Assembly: GCA_047638675.1 (NCBI GenBank)
Contig: JBLIML010000001.1
Location: 1 to 64,000, forward strand
Source: WLWS01 sp047638675
GTDB taxonomy: Bacteria; Pseudomonadota; Gammaproteobacteria; Eutrophobiales; Eutrophobiaceae
Direction of reading: 5' to 3'
Length of the DNA: 64,000 nt
A program made the position numbers and the translations under genes. Positions 18,214-27,074 of the stretch are shown here, in pieces (the stretch's first letter is position 1; every line of letters starts with the position of its first letter). Under the pieces are notes generated by a model. That model searched no databases and was not told the DNA's origin. It saw only the letters and a program-made list of their open reading frames with translations.

Positions 18214-19599
18214 ATGTCGTTAGAAAACTTACTAGATAGATTGAAATCCGAACTCGGCGAAAGCGCTGTTATTCTTGCTGAAGAAATTGGTGAGAAGTAC
18301 CTGTCCGACTGGAGCGGCGAAAGCGCCAAAGCGACGCCAAAAGCGCTTATTCGACCTGCGAATACGAACGAGGTCTCGCAGCTGATGAAACTTTGTCATG
18401 ATGCTGGACAAGCTGTTGCCGTTCAAGGAGGCATGAGTGGCCTGTCAGCCGGGGCGGTACCAGAGAATAACGAATTGGCAGTTTCACTCGAACGTATGTC
18501 AGGCATTGAAGAAATTGATTCAGATTCAATGACAATGACTGTACTCAGCGGCACGCCTCTACAAACAATTCAGGAAGCGGCGGCGGCGGCCGGTCTTAAT
18601 TTTCCTCTGGATCTCGGGGCACGCGGTTCATGCACCATAGGTGGTAATGTATCTACGAATGCGGGAGGCAACCAGGTAATTCGTTTTGGTATGACACGTG
18701 CCCTGATACTGGGTCTGGAAGCTGTGCTAGCCGATGGTACTGTTGTGTCTTCGCTGAACAAAATGCTAAAGAACAATGCTGGTTATGATCTTAAACACTT
18801 GTTTATCGGCACGGAAGGGACTCTTGGTATTGTGACTCGTGTCGTTCTGCGTCTTTATCCGAAACTGAGCAGTCGTTGCACTGCGCTTTGTGCCCTTGCA
18901 AGTTTGCCCGATGTCATCACTTTACTAAAACTTACCGGTTCGAAAATGGGCGGCCTGCTCAGCTCCTATGAAGTCATGTGGGCAAATTACTATGATCTTG
19001 TCATTGATCAGGTCAGTAACTTGCAATCCCCATTTGACGAAAAACATGCATTTTACGTTTTAATGGAAATAGAAGGCTCTGATCAGGATCAGGACAGCGA
19101 GCGTTTTCAGTCAATGCTGGCGTCAGCGCTTGAAAGTAATTTGATTCAGGATGCAGCGATTGCACAATCAGAAAAAGAGTCTGCGGCATTTTGGCAAATA
19201 CGAGATGGCGTCGGTGAAATATTGCCAAATTTTGCGCCCTGTGCCAATTTCGATATCAGCGTGCCTATCAGCGAAATGCAGACCTTTGTCGACAATGCAG
19301 ACAAGCGCCTGGAGGATGCGTTTCCCTCGGTGCAGATTCTTGTTTTTGGTCATCTCGGCGATAGCAATTTACATTACATTGCACGTACAGGCCGCAAAGA
19401 AGATAAAGAAAAAATCTACAACATTATCTACGAACTAACTGGCGAACATAATGGTTCGATTTCAGCCGAACACGGTATTGGCAAAATCAAACGTTCTTAC
19501 CTGAAATATTCCCGTAATGAAGTTGAAATAAAGTTAATGCGTCAATTAAAAAACACCTTTGACCCCAAAGGTATTTTGAACCCAAACCGGGTGATCTAA
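18214..19599 (+). CDS. FAD-binding D-lactate/glycolate-type dehydrogenase
   Basis: A 461-residue VAO-family flavoprotein. The FAD_binding_4 domain (about 35-215) carries the GGMSGLSAGAVP and GGNVSTNAGGNQVI motifs, and the C-terminal FAD-oxidase domain ends with GHLGDSNLHY and EHGIGKIK. It oxidises D-2-hydroxy acids such as D-lactate or glycolate. It lies 19 bp downstream of the FMN enzyme, so the pair would handle both stereoisomers. It is longer than typical GlcE and has no Fe-S domain, so it resembles the single-chain D-lactate dehydrogenases. There is no separate GlcE/GlcF. Confidence 0.88.
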   Translation: MSLENLLDRLKSELGESAVILAEEIGEKYLSDWSGESAKATPKALIRPANTNEVSQLMKLCHDAGQAVAVQGGMSGLSAGAVPENNELAVSLERMSGIEEIDSDSMTMTVLSGTPLQTIQEAAAAAGLNFPLDLGARGSCTIGGNVSTNAGGNQVIRFGMTRALILGLEAVLADGTVVSSLNKMLKNNAGYDLKHLFIGTEGTLGIVTRVVLRLYPKLSSRCTALCALASLPDVITLLKLTGSKMGGLLSSYEVMWANYYDLVIDQVSNLQSPFDEKHAFYVLMEIEGSDQDQDSERFQSMLASALESNLIQDAAIAQSEKESAAFWQIRDGVGEILPNFAPCANFDISVPISEMQTFVDNADKRLEDAFPSVQILVFGHLGDSNLHYIARTGRKEDKEKIYNIIYELTGEHNGSISAEHGIGKIKRSYLKYSRNEVEIKLMRQLKNTFDPKGILNPNRVI

Positions 19600-19657
19600 T
19601 AATTACGGGTCTTCAGCAGAATTTGTGGGTTAACATAAAACGTAAGTAAAAGATCAT

Positions 19658-19922
19658 CGTCATTCCCGCATGTTTTTAGCGGAGTAATGGCACAAGGATG
19701 TGCCGCATATGAACCAAAGGATGGAAATCCAGAAGGAAATGAGAAATACGGAAATATACCAATTCGGTACTAGCTCACTGGTGCGATATCAAAAGTTGAA
19801 TGAAACCATTGTTTAACTGGATTTGCATCCTTAGCTTCGTGGACGGTGCGTACCGTTGTACATCTTTTGAACGGCACATTGTCCATGCACCACTTCTCCG
19901 CTAAAAACTTGCGGGAATGACG
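19658..19922. repeat. Foldback (MITE-like) element with 27-bp terminal inverted repeats
   Basis: The termini CGTCATTCCCGCATGTTTTT plus AGCGGAG (19658-19684) and its reverse complement (19896-19922) differ at one base. Inside, GGCACAAGGATGTGCC on the left and the related GGCACATTGTCC on the right extend the symmetry, so the 265-bp segment could fold into a long hairpin. No gene is present. The 391-bp gap 19600-19990 consists mainly of this element. Confidence 0.85.
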
Positions 19923-19990
19923 GGTCTTTGTTTTGCAACCTCAATAGAATTGATGTGTTTCTACCTATAGGTTCTGCGGAAGAGCCATAA

Positions 19991-20275
19991 TTACTCACTA
20001 ACCTCGACACCACGCCAGAAAGCGATGTGCCCTTCTATATTCTTTGCTGCATCTTTGGTTTGAGGATAGTACCAGGCAGCATCCTTGTTCACTTCATCCT
20101 TCACTGTAATATGATAGTAGTTGGCTTCGCCCTTCCACGGACAGTTCGTGTGCTTATCACTGTCGCTGAAGTGCTCTTTGTTTATTGCACTAGCAGGAAA
20201 ATAGATATTGCCTTCCACCGTTTCGAACATATCGCTTTCCGCCAGTATTACGCCGTTCCAGCTTGCTCTTGCCAT
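19991..20275 (-). CDS. DUF427 domain protein
   Basis: A 94-residue single-domain DUF427 protein. The family pattern is visible in VEGNIYFPASAI, CPWKGEANYYHI and WYYP-T--A--I-G-IAFW. A GAGGAG ribosome-binding site precedes ATG at 20275; an in-frame GTG one codon upstream is too close to it. The biochemical role of the family is not settled. It follows the YjbQ gene by 26 bp in the same direction. Confidence 0.88.
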   Translation of the reverse strand: MARASWNGVILAESDMFETVEGNIYFPASAINKEHFSDSDKHTNCPWKGEANYYHITVKDEVNKDAAWYYPQTKDAAKNIEGHIAFWRGVEVSE

Positions 20276-20301
20276 CACTCTCTCCTCTATTGTTTACCAA
20301 T

Positions 20302-20718
20302 TCACTCACCATACACGGTGAGAATAATTTGTCGCGTGTGTGACTGGGTTCTGTGCTCCCATAGATAGATGCCTTGCCAGGTTCCCAACATACAACGCCC
20401 TCCGCTTATGGGTATGGTCAAGCTACTATCCGTTAATATGCTGCGTACATGAGCAGACATATCATCCGGTCCTTCGGCAACATGACGAAACATCGCATCT
20501 CCATCAGGCACTAGTTTTTGCATAAATGTTTCCAGATCCCCACGCACAGAAGCATCTGCATTTTCACATAGCATCACCGAAGCGCTGGTATGTTGAATGA
20601 ATACATTACACAAGCCCTGGGCTATTCCGCTACTGCTAACAAACGCATCTATCTGAGAACTAATCTCTGTACTACCACGACCACTTGTTCTAACTACTAT
20701 CGTTTCTTGTTTTACCAT
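20302..20718 (-). CDS. YjbQ family (UPF0047) protein
   Basis: A 138-residue protein of the UPF0047/YjbQ family, with VFIQHTSASVMLCENAD, HVAEGPDDMSAHVRS and LGTWQGIYLWEHR as family blocks. Family members carry conserved His residues in a trimeric fold, and E. coli YjbQ has weak thiamine-phosphate synthase activity when overproduced; the true role is unclear. It is upstream of DUF427 in the same direction, probably in one transcript. Confidence 0.92.
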   Translation of the reverse strand: MVKQETIVVRTSGRGSTEISSQIDAFVSSSGIAQGLCNVFIQHTSASVMLCENADASVRGDLETFMQKLVPDGDAMFRHVAEGPDDMSAHVRSILTDSSLTIPISGGRCMLGTWQGIYLWEHRTQSHTRQIILTVYGE

Positions 20719-20778
20719 TGGTTTGCGGCACCCTAATATTGCTGTCCTTAATTAATTAGTCAATATCCAACACGCTAC

Positions 20779-20810
20779 TTATTCCCACGCGCGAGCGTGA
20801 GAATGAATAA
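20779..20810. repeat. REP-like palindrome
   Basis: The near-palindrome TTATTCCCACGC-GCGA-GCGTGAGAATGAATAA has a CACGC/GCGTG core stem. Motifs of the type ATTCCCACGC..GCGTGGGAAT are common intergenic repeats in Gammaproteobacteria. It sits between the 3' end of the CULT gene and the start of the yjbQ-like gene, where it may also stabilise or end the CULT transcript. Confidence 0.6.
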
Positions 20811-20825
20811 GGCGATTTATAGAGT

Positions 20826-21239
20826 TCATTTCGATACATGGTCACTACTAATTATCCTGTCCGTAATTAAGCCATAAAAGCGACTCTCTCCTGTAAACAA
20901 CCATCCCAGCTGCTCAAGACAGGCATTGCAAACTGCGACCTGCCAACAATAGCCAGGAAACCAACTATGACCCAGACTGGCTGGTCCCAACTCAGAACAA
21001 CCTGTCGCGTTCTGATAACAGGCAAAACGAAAACTATGGCCGGCCGGATTGGTGCCATTATGAATATGACTTCCATTTTGATTTATAGCCTCTTCACTAA
21101 CCGTTACCATTTCGTGGCATTTCCAACACAGTATTTTAATTCCTGCATCAGTAGGCGCAGGTTTAATTGCCGTGTTTTTTGAAGGCCTGGGCAAGGACGG
21201 TTGCGCTCTGAAGTGGTGCCAGGGCAAGCTCAGTTCCAT
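20826..21239 (-). CDS. CULT-domain protein, bacterial cereblon-like
   Basis: A 137-residue protein whose C-terminal 100 residues match the CULT (cereblon domain of unknown activity, binding cellular ligands and thalidomide) fold. Zinc ligands are Cys38/Cys41 and Cys104/Cys107. The segment HSWFPGYCWQVAVCNAC then LGWLF closely resembles the human cereblon segment HSWFPGYAWTVAQCKIC. The three cage tryptophans (W93, W99, W113) and the ligand-contacting His (H91) are all kept. ATG at 21239 follows GGGAGG; an upstream GTG overlaps the ribosome-binding site. There is no Lon-N or DDB1-binding part. It is a single-domain bacterial form like the Magnetospirillum protein MsCI4; the natural ligand is unknown. 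Confidence 0.88.
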   Translation of the reverse strand: MELSLPWHHFRAQPSLPRPSKNTAIKPAPTDAGIKILCWKCHEMVTVSEEAINQNGSHIHNGTNPAGHSFRFACYQNATGCSELGPASLGHSWFPGYCWQVAVCNACLEQLGWLFTGESRFYGLITDRIISSDHVSK

Positions 21240-21435
21240 ATTCACCTCCCGAATTAAATTGGACTATGTACTAACTATAGTCAATAATTAGTGACAATTG
21301 CTAAGAAAATTATTTCAAATTCCGGCTACTAATTTCCTTTTAAGACTTCTATTAACTTCTTTCTCCATGCACAATAGAAGTGTCTCCATGACTGCATATA
21401 CTAAACAACTTTCGCTAAGCTTTTAAACAATAACA

Positions 21436-23427
21436 TTGATCACTATTTGCACCAATCTAGTTAAGACACTGCGATTAAGCCTGTTTGTTGTCATCGCCTG
21501 GTCATTAACCATCCCTTATGTCCTCGCTGACGACTCAAAACTCCTTGAGCAACGTAAACAGTACACTGCAGAAAAAAAGTCACTAAGTGCAGGGCATTTG
21601 AAGGCGTTTCAAAAAACGACCGATGAATTGAAAGATTATCCTTTATATCCCTACCTTCTTTATGACTTTCTAAGCCGTCGCCTTTGGAAGGTAGAAAATG
21701 CTGAAATTGTTGATTTTTTAAAAAACTATGGCGATTTGCCCAATGCGAACGACTTAAGACGTTCCTGGTTGAAACTGCTGATCAAACGCGGTCACTGGCA
21801 GACGTATGTTGACAACTATACGCCACAGAGTGACAAGGTACTTCAGTGCTATCAATTAGTGGCACGCATCAAAACAAAAAATGAAGTCTATTTGCTGGAA
21901 GACATCCGCTCACTTTGGTTAACTGGCGAATCTTTGCCACCAGAGTGTGATCCAGCCTTTGTTCTGCTTTATAAAAGCAATCTTTTAAGCGAGGAGGTGA
22001 TTTGGCAGCGGATACGCCTGGCCATGGAAAACAATCAAACCGGTCTGGCGGCTTACATTGGCAGGCGACTCGATTCAGATCAGCAGCTTTGGGTGACGCG
22101 TTGGATAGCCATGCATAACAACCCGTCAAAGCATACTCTTAATCCTGAATACGAGGACAGACCACTAGCACGTGAGATCCTGTTACACGGTATGCATCGC
22201 CTGGTAAGACAGAATATTAATCATGCACTGTCCCGCTGGAACAATCTAAAATCAACATATAGTTTCTTACAAAGTGAAATCGATGAGTTCGAGGGCAAGC
22301 TGGCCATACATGCTGCCCGAAAAAATCATAAACAGGCAAAACAACTTCTGGATAACATTGCCTTTACTGAGGTTGATGAGGAAATCCTGCACCTGCGATT
22401 ACGTATTGCACTGGATGACGAGGATTGGGACACAATAATTAAATGGACCACGGGTGAACCCACAGATGAGGGAATTCGTTTGCGCTGGTTCTACTGGCGA
22501 GCACGAGCTTTTGAAGAGACCGGGAACGTCGCCAGCGCGAATGAGATATACAAATGGCTAGCAAAAGAGCGTGATTATTACGGTTTTCTCGCGGCAGATC
22601 GTATCGATGCCCCCTATCAGATGAACTATCACCCCTTGCCCGAGAATCTGGAAGAGTGGCGAAAATTAACAACGATGCCAGGCATTGCCCGTGCCCGGGA
22701 ACTCTACCTACTTGGTTCACATTATTCCGCCCGCAGAGAATGGCATCATAACCTGACTCAACTAACCAGCTACCAGATACAGATAGCCGCTACGATTGCA
22801 GCCAGTTGGGGTTGGCATGATCGCGCGATTATTACGCTGGCCAAAGCTGAAATTTACGACGATCTTGTAACGCGTTTTCCACTACCGTTTAATAGCACAA
22901 TAGAACAGTTTTCCAAAATGAGAAATCTGGATATCGGTTGGATGTATGCTTTGACACGCGCGGAAAGTGCTTTCATGGAAGACGTGCGCTCACCCGCCGG
23001 GGCACTGGGCTTGATGCAGATCATGCCTGCGACGGGTAAATATGTGGCCAAGAATATTGGATTGCGAAATTATGATACCAGGCAGTTGTCACAATCGAAC
23101 ATTAATGTGCGCATTGGCAGTGCTTATTTAAAACAGATGTATGATAATTTTAATAAAAACACCGTGCTGGCAACCGCTGCTTATAACGCCGGACCGACAA
23201 ATGTAAAACGTTGGTTGCCAAAAAGTAATTGTGAACAAGCCGATGTCTGGATAGAGAAAATACCTTTCACCGAAACAAGAAAATATGTCCGCCGGATTCT
23301 TTTTTTCGCCAGCGTTTACGATTGGCGAATGAAGCGCGAGATAATCCCGATTCAAAAACGAGTTACTTTGATTCAGCCGAACAAACAAATACTTGCGAGC
23401 AAAAGTTGTCCCGTAGGAAAAGCATGA
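21436..23427 (+). CDS. slt: Soluble lytic murein transglycosylase (Slt70)
   Basis: A 663-residue periplasmic enzyme that cleaves peptidoglycan glycan strands with formation of 1,6-anhydroMurNAc. A signal peptide (residues 1-31) precedes a long superhelical U/L domain of alpha-helical repeats and the SLT catalytic domain with Glu510 in RAESAF, GLMQIMP and AYNAGP. The only credible start is TTG at 21436: an in-frame TAA lies four codons upstream and no ATG precedes the signal peptide. Length is near E. coli Slt70 (645). Confidence 0.95.
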   Translation: MITICTNLVKTLRLSLFVVIAWSLTIPYVLADDSKLLEQRKQYTAEKKSLSAGHLKAFQKTTDELKDYPLYPYLLYDFLSRRLWKVENAEIVDFLKNYGDLPNANDLRRSWLKLLIKRGHWQTYVDNYTPQSDKVLQCYQLVARIKTKNEVYLLEDIRSLWLTGESLPPECDPAFVLLYKSNLLSEEVIWQRIRLAMENNQTGLAAYIGRRLDSDQQLWVTRWIAMHNNPSKHTLNPEYEDRPLAREILLHGMHRLVRQNINHALSRWNNLKSTYSFLQSEIDEFEGKLAIHAARKNHKQAKQLLDNIAFTEVDEEILHLRLRIALDDEDWDTIIKWTTGEPTDEGIRLRWFYWRARAFEETGNVASANEIYKWLAKERDYYGFLAADRIDAPYQMNYHPLPENLEEWRKLTTMPGIARARELYLLGSHYSARREWHHNLTQLTSYQIQIAATIAASWGWHDRAIITLAKAEIYDDLVTRFPLPFNSTIEQFSKMRNLDIGWMYALTRAESAFMEDVRSPAGALGLMQIMPATGKYVAKNIGLRNYDTRQLSQSNINVRIGSAYLKQMYDNFNKNTVLATAAYNAGPTNVKRWLPKSNCEQADVWIEKIPFTETRKYVRRILFFASVYDWRMKREIIPIQKRVTLIQPNKQILASKSCPVGKA

Positions 23428-23431
23428 ACCC

Positions 23432-24403
23432 ATGATAATAAGAAAGATCTGCATGCTAGGAGGGAGTGGCTTCGTTGGCCGCACTCTGGCGAACCAGTTG
23501 TATGCCGCAGGTTATCAGGTAAAAATCCTAACTCGTCATCGGGAGCCAAATCGAAATAATTTAATCGTGCTCCCTGAACTCGATCTGGTGGAAACAGACA
23601 TTCATGATCAAAATAGCTTGAACAGGCATTTCCGGGACTGCGATGCTGTGATTAACCTGGTCGGTATTCTAAACGAACGGGGTCGCAACGGCGCCGGTTT
23701 TCGACATGCGCATATTGAGTTGGTGGAGAAAATAATCCTGGCTTGCCATGAAAATGGTATTTCGCGCATCTTGCAAATGAGCGCACTGAACGCCGATGCA
23801 GAGAATGGCCCCAGTCATTATCTGCGCAGCAAGGGCGAGGCCGAAAAGTTGTTGTTTGCTGAGGAGGGCCTGCAGGTAAGCTGTTATCGACCTTCGGTAA
23901 TATTTGGCAGCAGCGACGATTTTTTTAATCGTTTTGCTCAATTATTGAAAATGATGCCTCTTATATTTCCACTAGCCTGCCCCCATTCGCGATTTGCGCC
24001 GGTTTTCGTTGAGGATGTTGCTGCGACTTTTGTAAGAACACTAACTGATCCCCACAGTTATGGAAAATCCTATTGCCTGTGTGGTCCTCTTAGTTACAGT
24101 CTGGAGGAGCTTGTGAAATATACTGCCACCTGTCTGAATATAAAGCGCCACATCTTGCCATTAACAAATAGCTTGTCTCGTTTGCAGGCCGCTGTATTTG
24201 ATTTTGTGCCAGGCAAACCATTTTCCACCGACAACTATCTGTCAACCAGGGTGGACAGCGTTTGCATGAGTAATGACCTGGCCAAACTGGGTATTACTGC
24301 AAGGGCCCTCGAGGGCGTCGTACCCGAATACCTGGCAAATCGAAAACAACGGGCCCACTACCATGAATATCGTCAACAATCGCGTCGATCGTCCGGCATG
24401 TGA
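23432..24403 (+). CDS. NDUFA9-like NAD(P)-binding protein
   Basis: A 323-residue atypical short-chain dehydrogenase with an N-terminal Rossmann motif GGSGFVGRTLA (residues 10-20). HYLRSKGEAEKLL carries the Tyr/Lys-like positions. It belongs to the family annotated as complex I NDUFA9 subunit-like proteins, which in bacteria are found beside slt and cca, as here. In mitochondria NDUFA9 binds NADPH and stabilises complex I; a similar redox-related role in bacteria is unproven. It is 4 bp after slt. Confidence 0.87.
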   Translation: MIIRKICMLGGSGFVGRTLANQLYAAGYQVKILTRHREPNRNNLIVLPELDLVETDIHDQNSLNRHFRDCDAVINLVGILNERGRNGAGFRHAHIELVEKIILACHENGISRILQMSALNADAENGPSHYLRSKGEAEKLLFAEEGLQVSCYRPSVIFGSSDDFFNRFAQLLKMMPLIFPLACPHSRFAPVFVEDVAATFVRTLTDPHSYGKSYCLCGPLSYSLEELVKYTATCLNIKRHILPLTNSLSRLQAAVFDFVPGKPFSTDNYLSTRVDSVCMSNDLAKLGITARALEGVVPEYLANRKQRAHYHEYRQQSRRSSGM

Positions 24404-24497
24404 TTCAATCGGCATTCTGTTTGCTGAGGAATTCCTGGTTTCAAGTACAATAGCCCAGCAAATCCCTATGTGACATGAGCATATTCCCTCGATAAGA

Positions 24498-25718
24498 ATG
24501 AAAGTTTACAAAGTTGGCGGTGCTATACGCGATAAATTGCTAGGCCTGGCAGTTAAGGATCAGGACTGGGTTGTGGTTGGTAGCACGGCTCAACAACTGA
24601 TTGATTTAGGTTATAAACCCATCGGCAAAGATTTTCCGGTCTTTCTTCACCCCGATAGCAAGGAAGAATACGCCCTCGCCCGCACCGAAAGGAAAACCGC
24701 TCCTGGCTACAAGGGCTTCTCCTTTGACACAGATAAAAATGTCACTCTTGAAGAAGACCTGCAACGACGGGATCTGACAATCAACGCCCTCGCGGAAGAC
24801 GAGCAATCCAATATTATTGATTGCTTTAATGGTCGGGAGGATCTTGAGGCAGGTATTTTACGGCACATCTCTCCCGCTTTTACCGAAGATCCCCTGCGTG
24901 TTTTACGTGTGGCGCGTTTCGCCGCACGTTTCAATTTTCGGGTTGCCGATGAGACCAAAGTGCTAATGAAGGTTATCAGTGAATCGGGTGAACTCGACAC
25001 GCTTGTTGCTGAACGTGTCTGGACCGAACTTGAACGTGCACTTTGTGAAGCCTTCCCTGTGCGTTTCTTCGAAGTACTTCGAGAATGCGGTGCGCTGAAA
25101 CGGGTTTTCCCGGAAATAGATCGTCTGTTCGGTATTCCCCAACCAGAAAAGCATCATCCTGAAATCGATTGCGGCATACACACTTTGATGGTCGTGGAAC
25201 AGGCCTGCAAATTAACAAGCGATCCCCTTATACGTTTCGCTGCACTGGTACATGATTTGGGGAAAGGCACGACACCTGAAGAACAATGGCCCAGCCACCG
25301 GGGTCATGAGGAACGAAGTGTCGGCTTAATTGAAAAAATGTGTGATCGCTATCGTATACCAAAAAGTTACCGAGGTCTGGCCGTCATTGTTGCCAGGCAT
25401 CACCTTGATTGCCACCGTATCGCAGAAATGCGCCCGGACACTATATTGAGAAAGCTCGAGGCGATGGATGCTTTTCGCAGGCCGGATCGTTTTGAGCAGT
25501 TCCTCATCGCCTGTGAGGCAGATATTCGGGGTCGCAAGGGATTCGAAGATCGAGATTACCCGCAAGCCGCGTATCTAAAAAGCGCGCTGGAAGCCGCGAG
25601 CGCTATAGATACGAGCAGTGTGCAAAAAGAGGCCATGAGTGGACCGGAAATCGCGCAGGTAATTGGCAAACTAAGAGTGGCTGCGATAGAAGAAGTTAGA
25701 CGGCTGGCGAATAAGTAA
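24498..25718 (+). CDS. cca: CCA tRNA nucleotidyltransferase (multifunctional)
   Basis: Adds and repairs the 3' CCA of tRNAs; 406 residues, as in gammaproteobacterial class II enzymes. The poly(A) polymerase-like head carries GGAIRD, RRDLTINALAED and the template motif DPLRVLRVARFAARF. A C-terminal HD phosphohydrolase domain with LVHDLGKG (about residues 250-257) is present, consistent with the phosphodiesterase/phosphatase activities of the E. coli enzyme. It is separated from the NDUFA9-like gene by 94 bp. Confidence 0.96.
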   Translation: MKVYKVGGAIRDKLLGLAVKDQDWVVVGSTAQQLIDLGYKPIGKDFPVFLHPDSKEEYALARTERKTAPGYKGFSFDTDKNVTLEEDLQRRDLTINALAEDEQSNIIDCFNGREDLEAGILRHISPAFTEDPLRVLRVARFAARFNFRVADETKVLMKVISESGELDTLVAERVWTELERALCEAFPVRFFEVLRECGALKRVFPEIDRLFGIPQPEKHHPEIDCGIHTLMVVEQACKLTSDPLIRFAALVHDLGKGTTPEEQWPSHRGHEERSVGLIEKMCDRYRIPKSYRGLAVIVARHHLDCHRIAEMRPDTILRKLEAMDAFRRPDRFEQFLIACEADIRGRKGFEDRDYPQAAYLKSALEAASAIDTSSVQKEAMSGPEIAQVIGKLRVAAIEEVRRLANK

Positions 25719-26222
25719 AGTTCCCCGCTGCAAGCAAACAAGGCGACAATCCTATTGTCGCCCTGAGCAACTAGACCTGCCGCCCTGAGCATCGTCGAAG
25801 GGTCTCGGGACGGAGGCATTGTTCACAAGATCTCTCCACTTCGGTCGAGATGACAGGTTCTTTTATTTCACCCTAAGCAAAGAGTATTGTCACCCTGAGC
25901 AAGTGACCTTGTCACCCTGAGCATCTAACCTTGTCACCCTGAGCATCGTCGAAGGGTCTCGGGACGGAGGCGGGGCTCGACATATCTCTCCACTTCGGTC
26001 GAGATGACAGGTTCTTTTTTTTCACCCTAAGCAAAGAGTTTTGTCACCCTGAGCAAGTGACCTTGTCACCCTGAGCAACGCCGAAGGGTCTCGGAGCGGA
26101 GGCGCCGCTCGCAAGATCTCTTGAACGCCGCTTGGTCTCTGTTCCAGACTCGACCCTACCACTCACTTCCATGTGAGCGTCCCGACGCGTTTCTACCACC
26201 TGGCTCCTGCATGCAAGTAATA
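25719..26222. repeat. Block of tandem intergenic repeats
   Basis: Between the convergent cca and uppP genes lie three units that begin CCCTGAGCATCGTCGAAGGG or a close variant, at 25783, 25938 and 26069 (spacings 155 and 131 bp). The first two carry CTCCACTTCGGTCGAGATGACAGGTTC about 60 nt on. Shorter CACCCTGAGCAAGTGACCTTGT subunits recur between them. GAAGGGTCTC and CTTCGGTCGAGA-type arms can form hairpins. No protein-coding signal is seen. This is a known class of dispersed repeat in Proteobacteria and may work as a bidirectional transcript end. Confidence 0.85.
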
Positions 26223-27014
26223 CTAATAAATAGCAAATATTGCCAGTCCCAGAACCACGCGATAAATGACATAAGGCAGCATACCCGTGCGATCCAGCAA
26301 TCTAAGAAAATAATGGATCGATAACCAGGCAGTAACAAAGGCCACAGCGCTGACTGCGAGGACCGAAATCCAGTCAATATTCAGTTGCTGCGAAGATAAC
26401 TTAAAGGTCTCGTAAGCTGTGGCCAGAATAATGACCGGTACTGCCAGTAAAAAAGAAAAGCGCGATGCAGCTTGTCGATTCATCCCTAACATAAGACCGG
26501 CAGTTATTGTGATGCCCGAACGGGAAGTGCCTGGGATAATAGCGATTGCCTGGGCGACACCAATAAGCAAAGCATCTCTCCATCCAAGCTGATCCCGCTC
26601 ACGTGTCTGCGCACCAAATTTATCGGCCCACCACAGCATTAGACCAAAGCCAATCGATGCAGAAGCAATGACCTGCGGATCACGTAAGGTTGTCGCGACA
26701 AAGTCATGCAAAAACAGACCTGAGAGACCAACGGGTATCGTCGCGACCATTAAATACCAGAGCAAATAATCCTTTTTCTGATTTGCCGGATCGAATGAAG
26801 CAATCCATCCCGATGTCATGCTCTGCAGGTCTTTACGAAAATACAATAACACGGCGCCCAAACTACCGGCATGCACGGCAACGTCATAGACAATTCCCTG
26901 ATCATTCCAGCCCATCAGGGCGGGCAAAAGAATCAGGTGCGCCGAACTGGAGATTGGCAGAAATTCAGTAAGGCCCTGTATTATCCCAAGTATTATTAAG
27001 TGTGCTAACTCCAA
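26223..27014 (-). CDS. uppP: Undecaprenyl-diphosphatase UppP (BacA)
   Basis: Inner-membrane phosphatase that recycles undecaprenyl pyrophosphate to the monophosphate carrier for peptidoglycan and O-antigen synthesis; its loss confers bacitracin sensitivity. It has 263 residues and about 8 TM segments. The two signatures are present: GLTEFLPISSSAHL near residue 14 and PGTSRSGITITAGL near residue 160. Length and start are normal. The DUF368 protein at 63035 may act on the same lipid carrier. Confidence 0.96.
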   Translation of the reverse strand: MELAHLIILGIIQGLTEFLPISSSAHLILLPALMGWNDQGIVYDVAVHAGSLGAVLLYFRKDLQSMTSGWIASFDPANQKKDYLLWYLMVATIPVGLSGLFLHDFVATTLRDPQVIASASIGFGLMLWWADKFGAQTRERDQLGWRDALLIGVAQAIAIIPGTSRSGITITAGLMLGMNRQAASRFSFLLAVPVIILATAYETFKLSSQQLNIDWISVLAVSAVAFVTAWLSIHYFLRLLDRTGMLPYVIYRVVLGLAIFAIY

Positions 27015-27074
27015 ATTAATTTCCAGATATTTAAATTAATACTTCCTGCAATTTTATTGCCCATCAATATATGA

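Noticed and set aside
25719..26222. CRISPR-like array in the repeat block
   Set aside because: The repeats are long, few and irregularly spaced (155 and 131 bp), with sub-repeats in between; there are no uniform short repeats with unique spacers and no cas genes.
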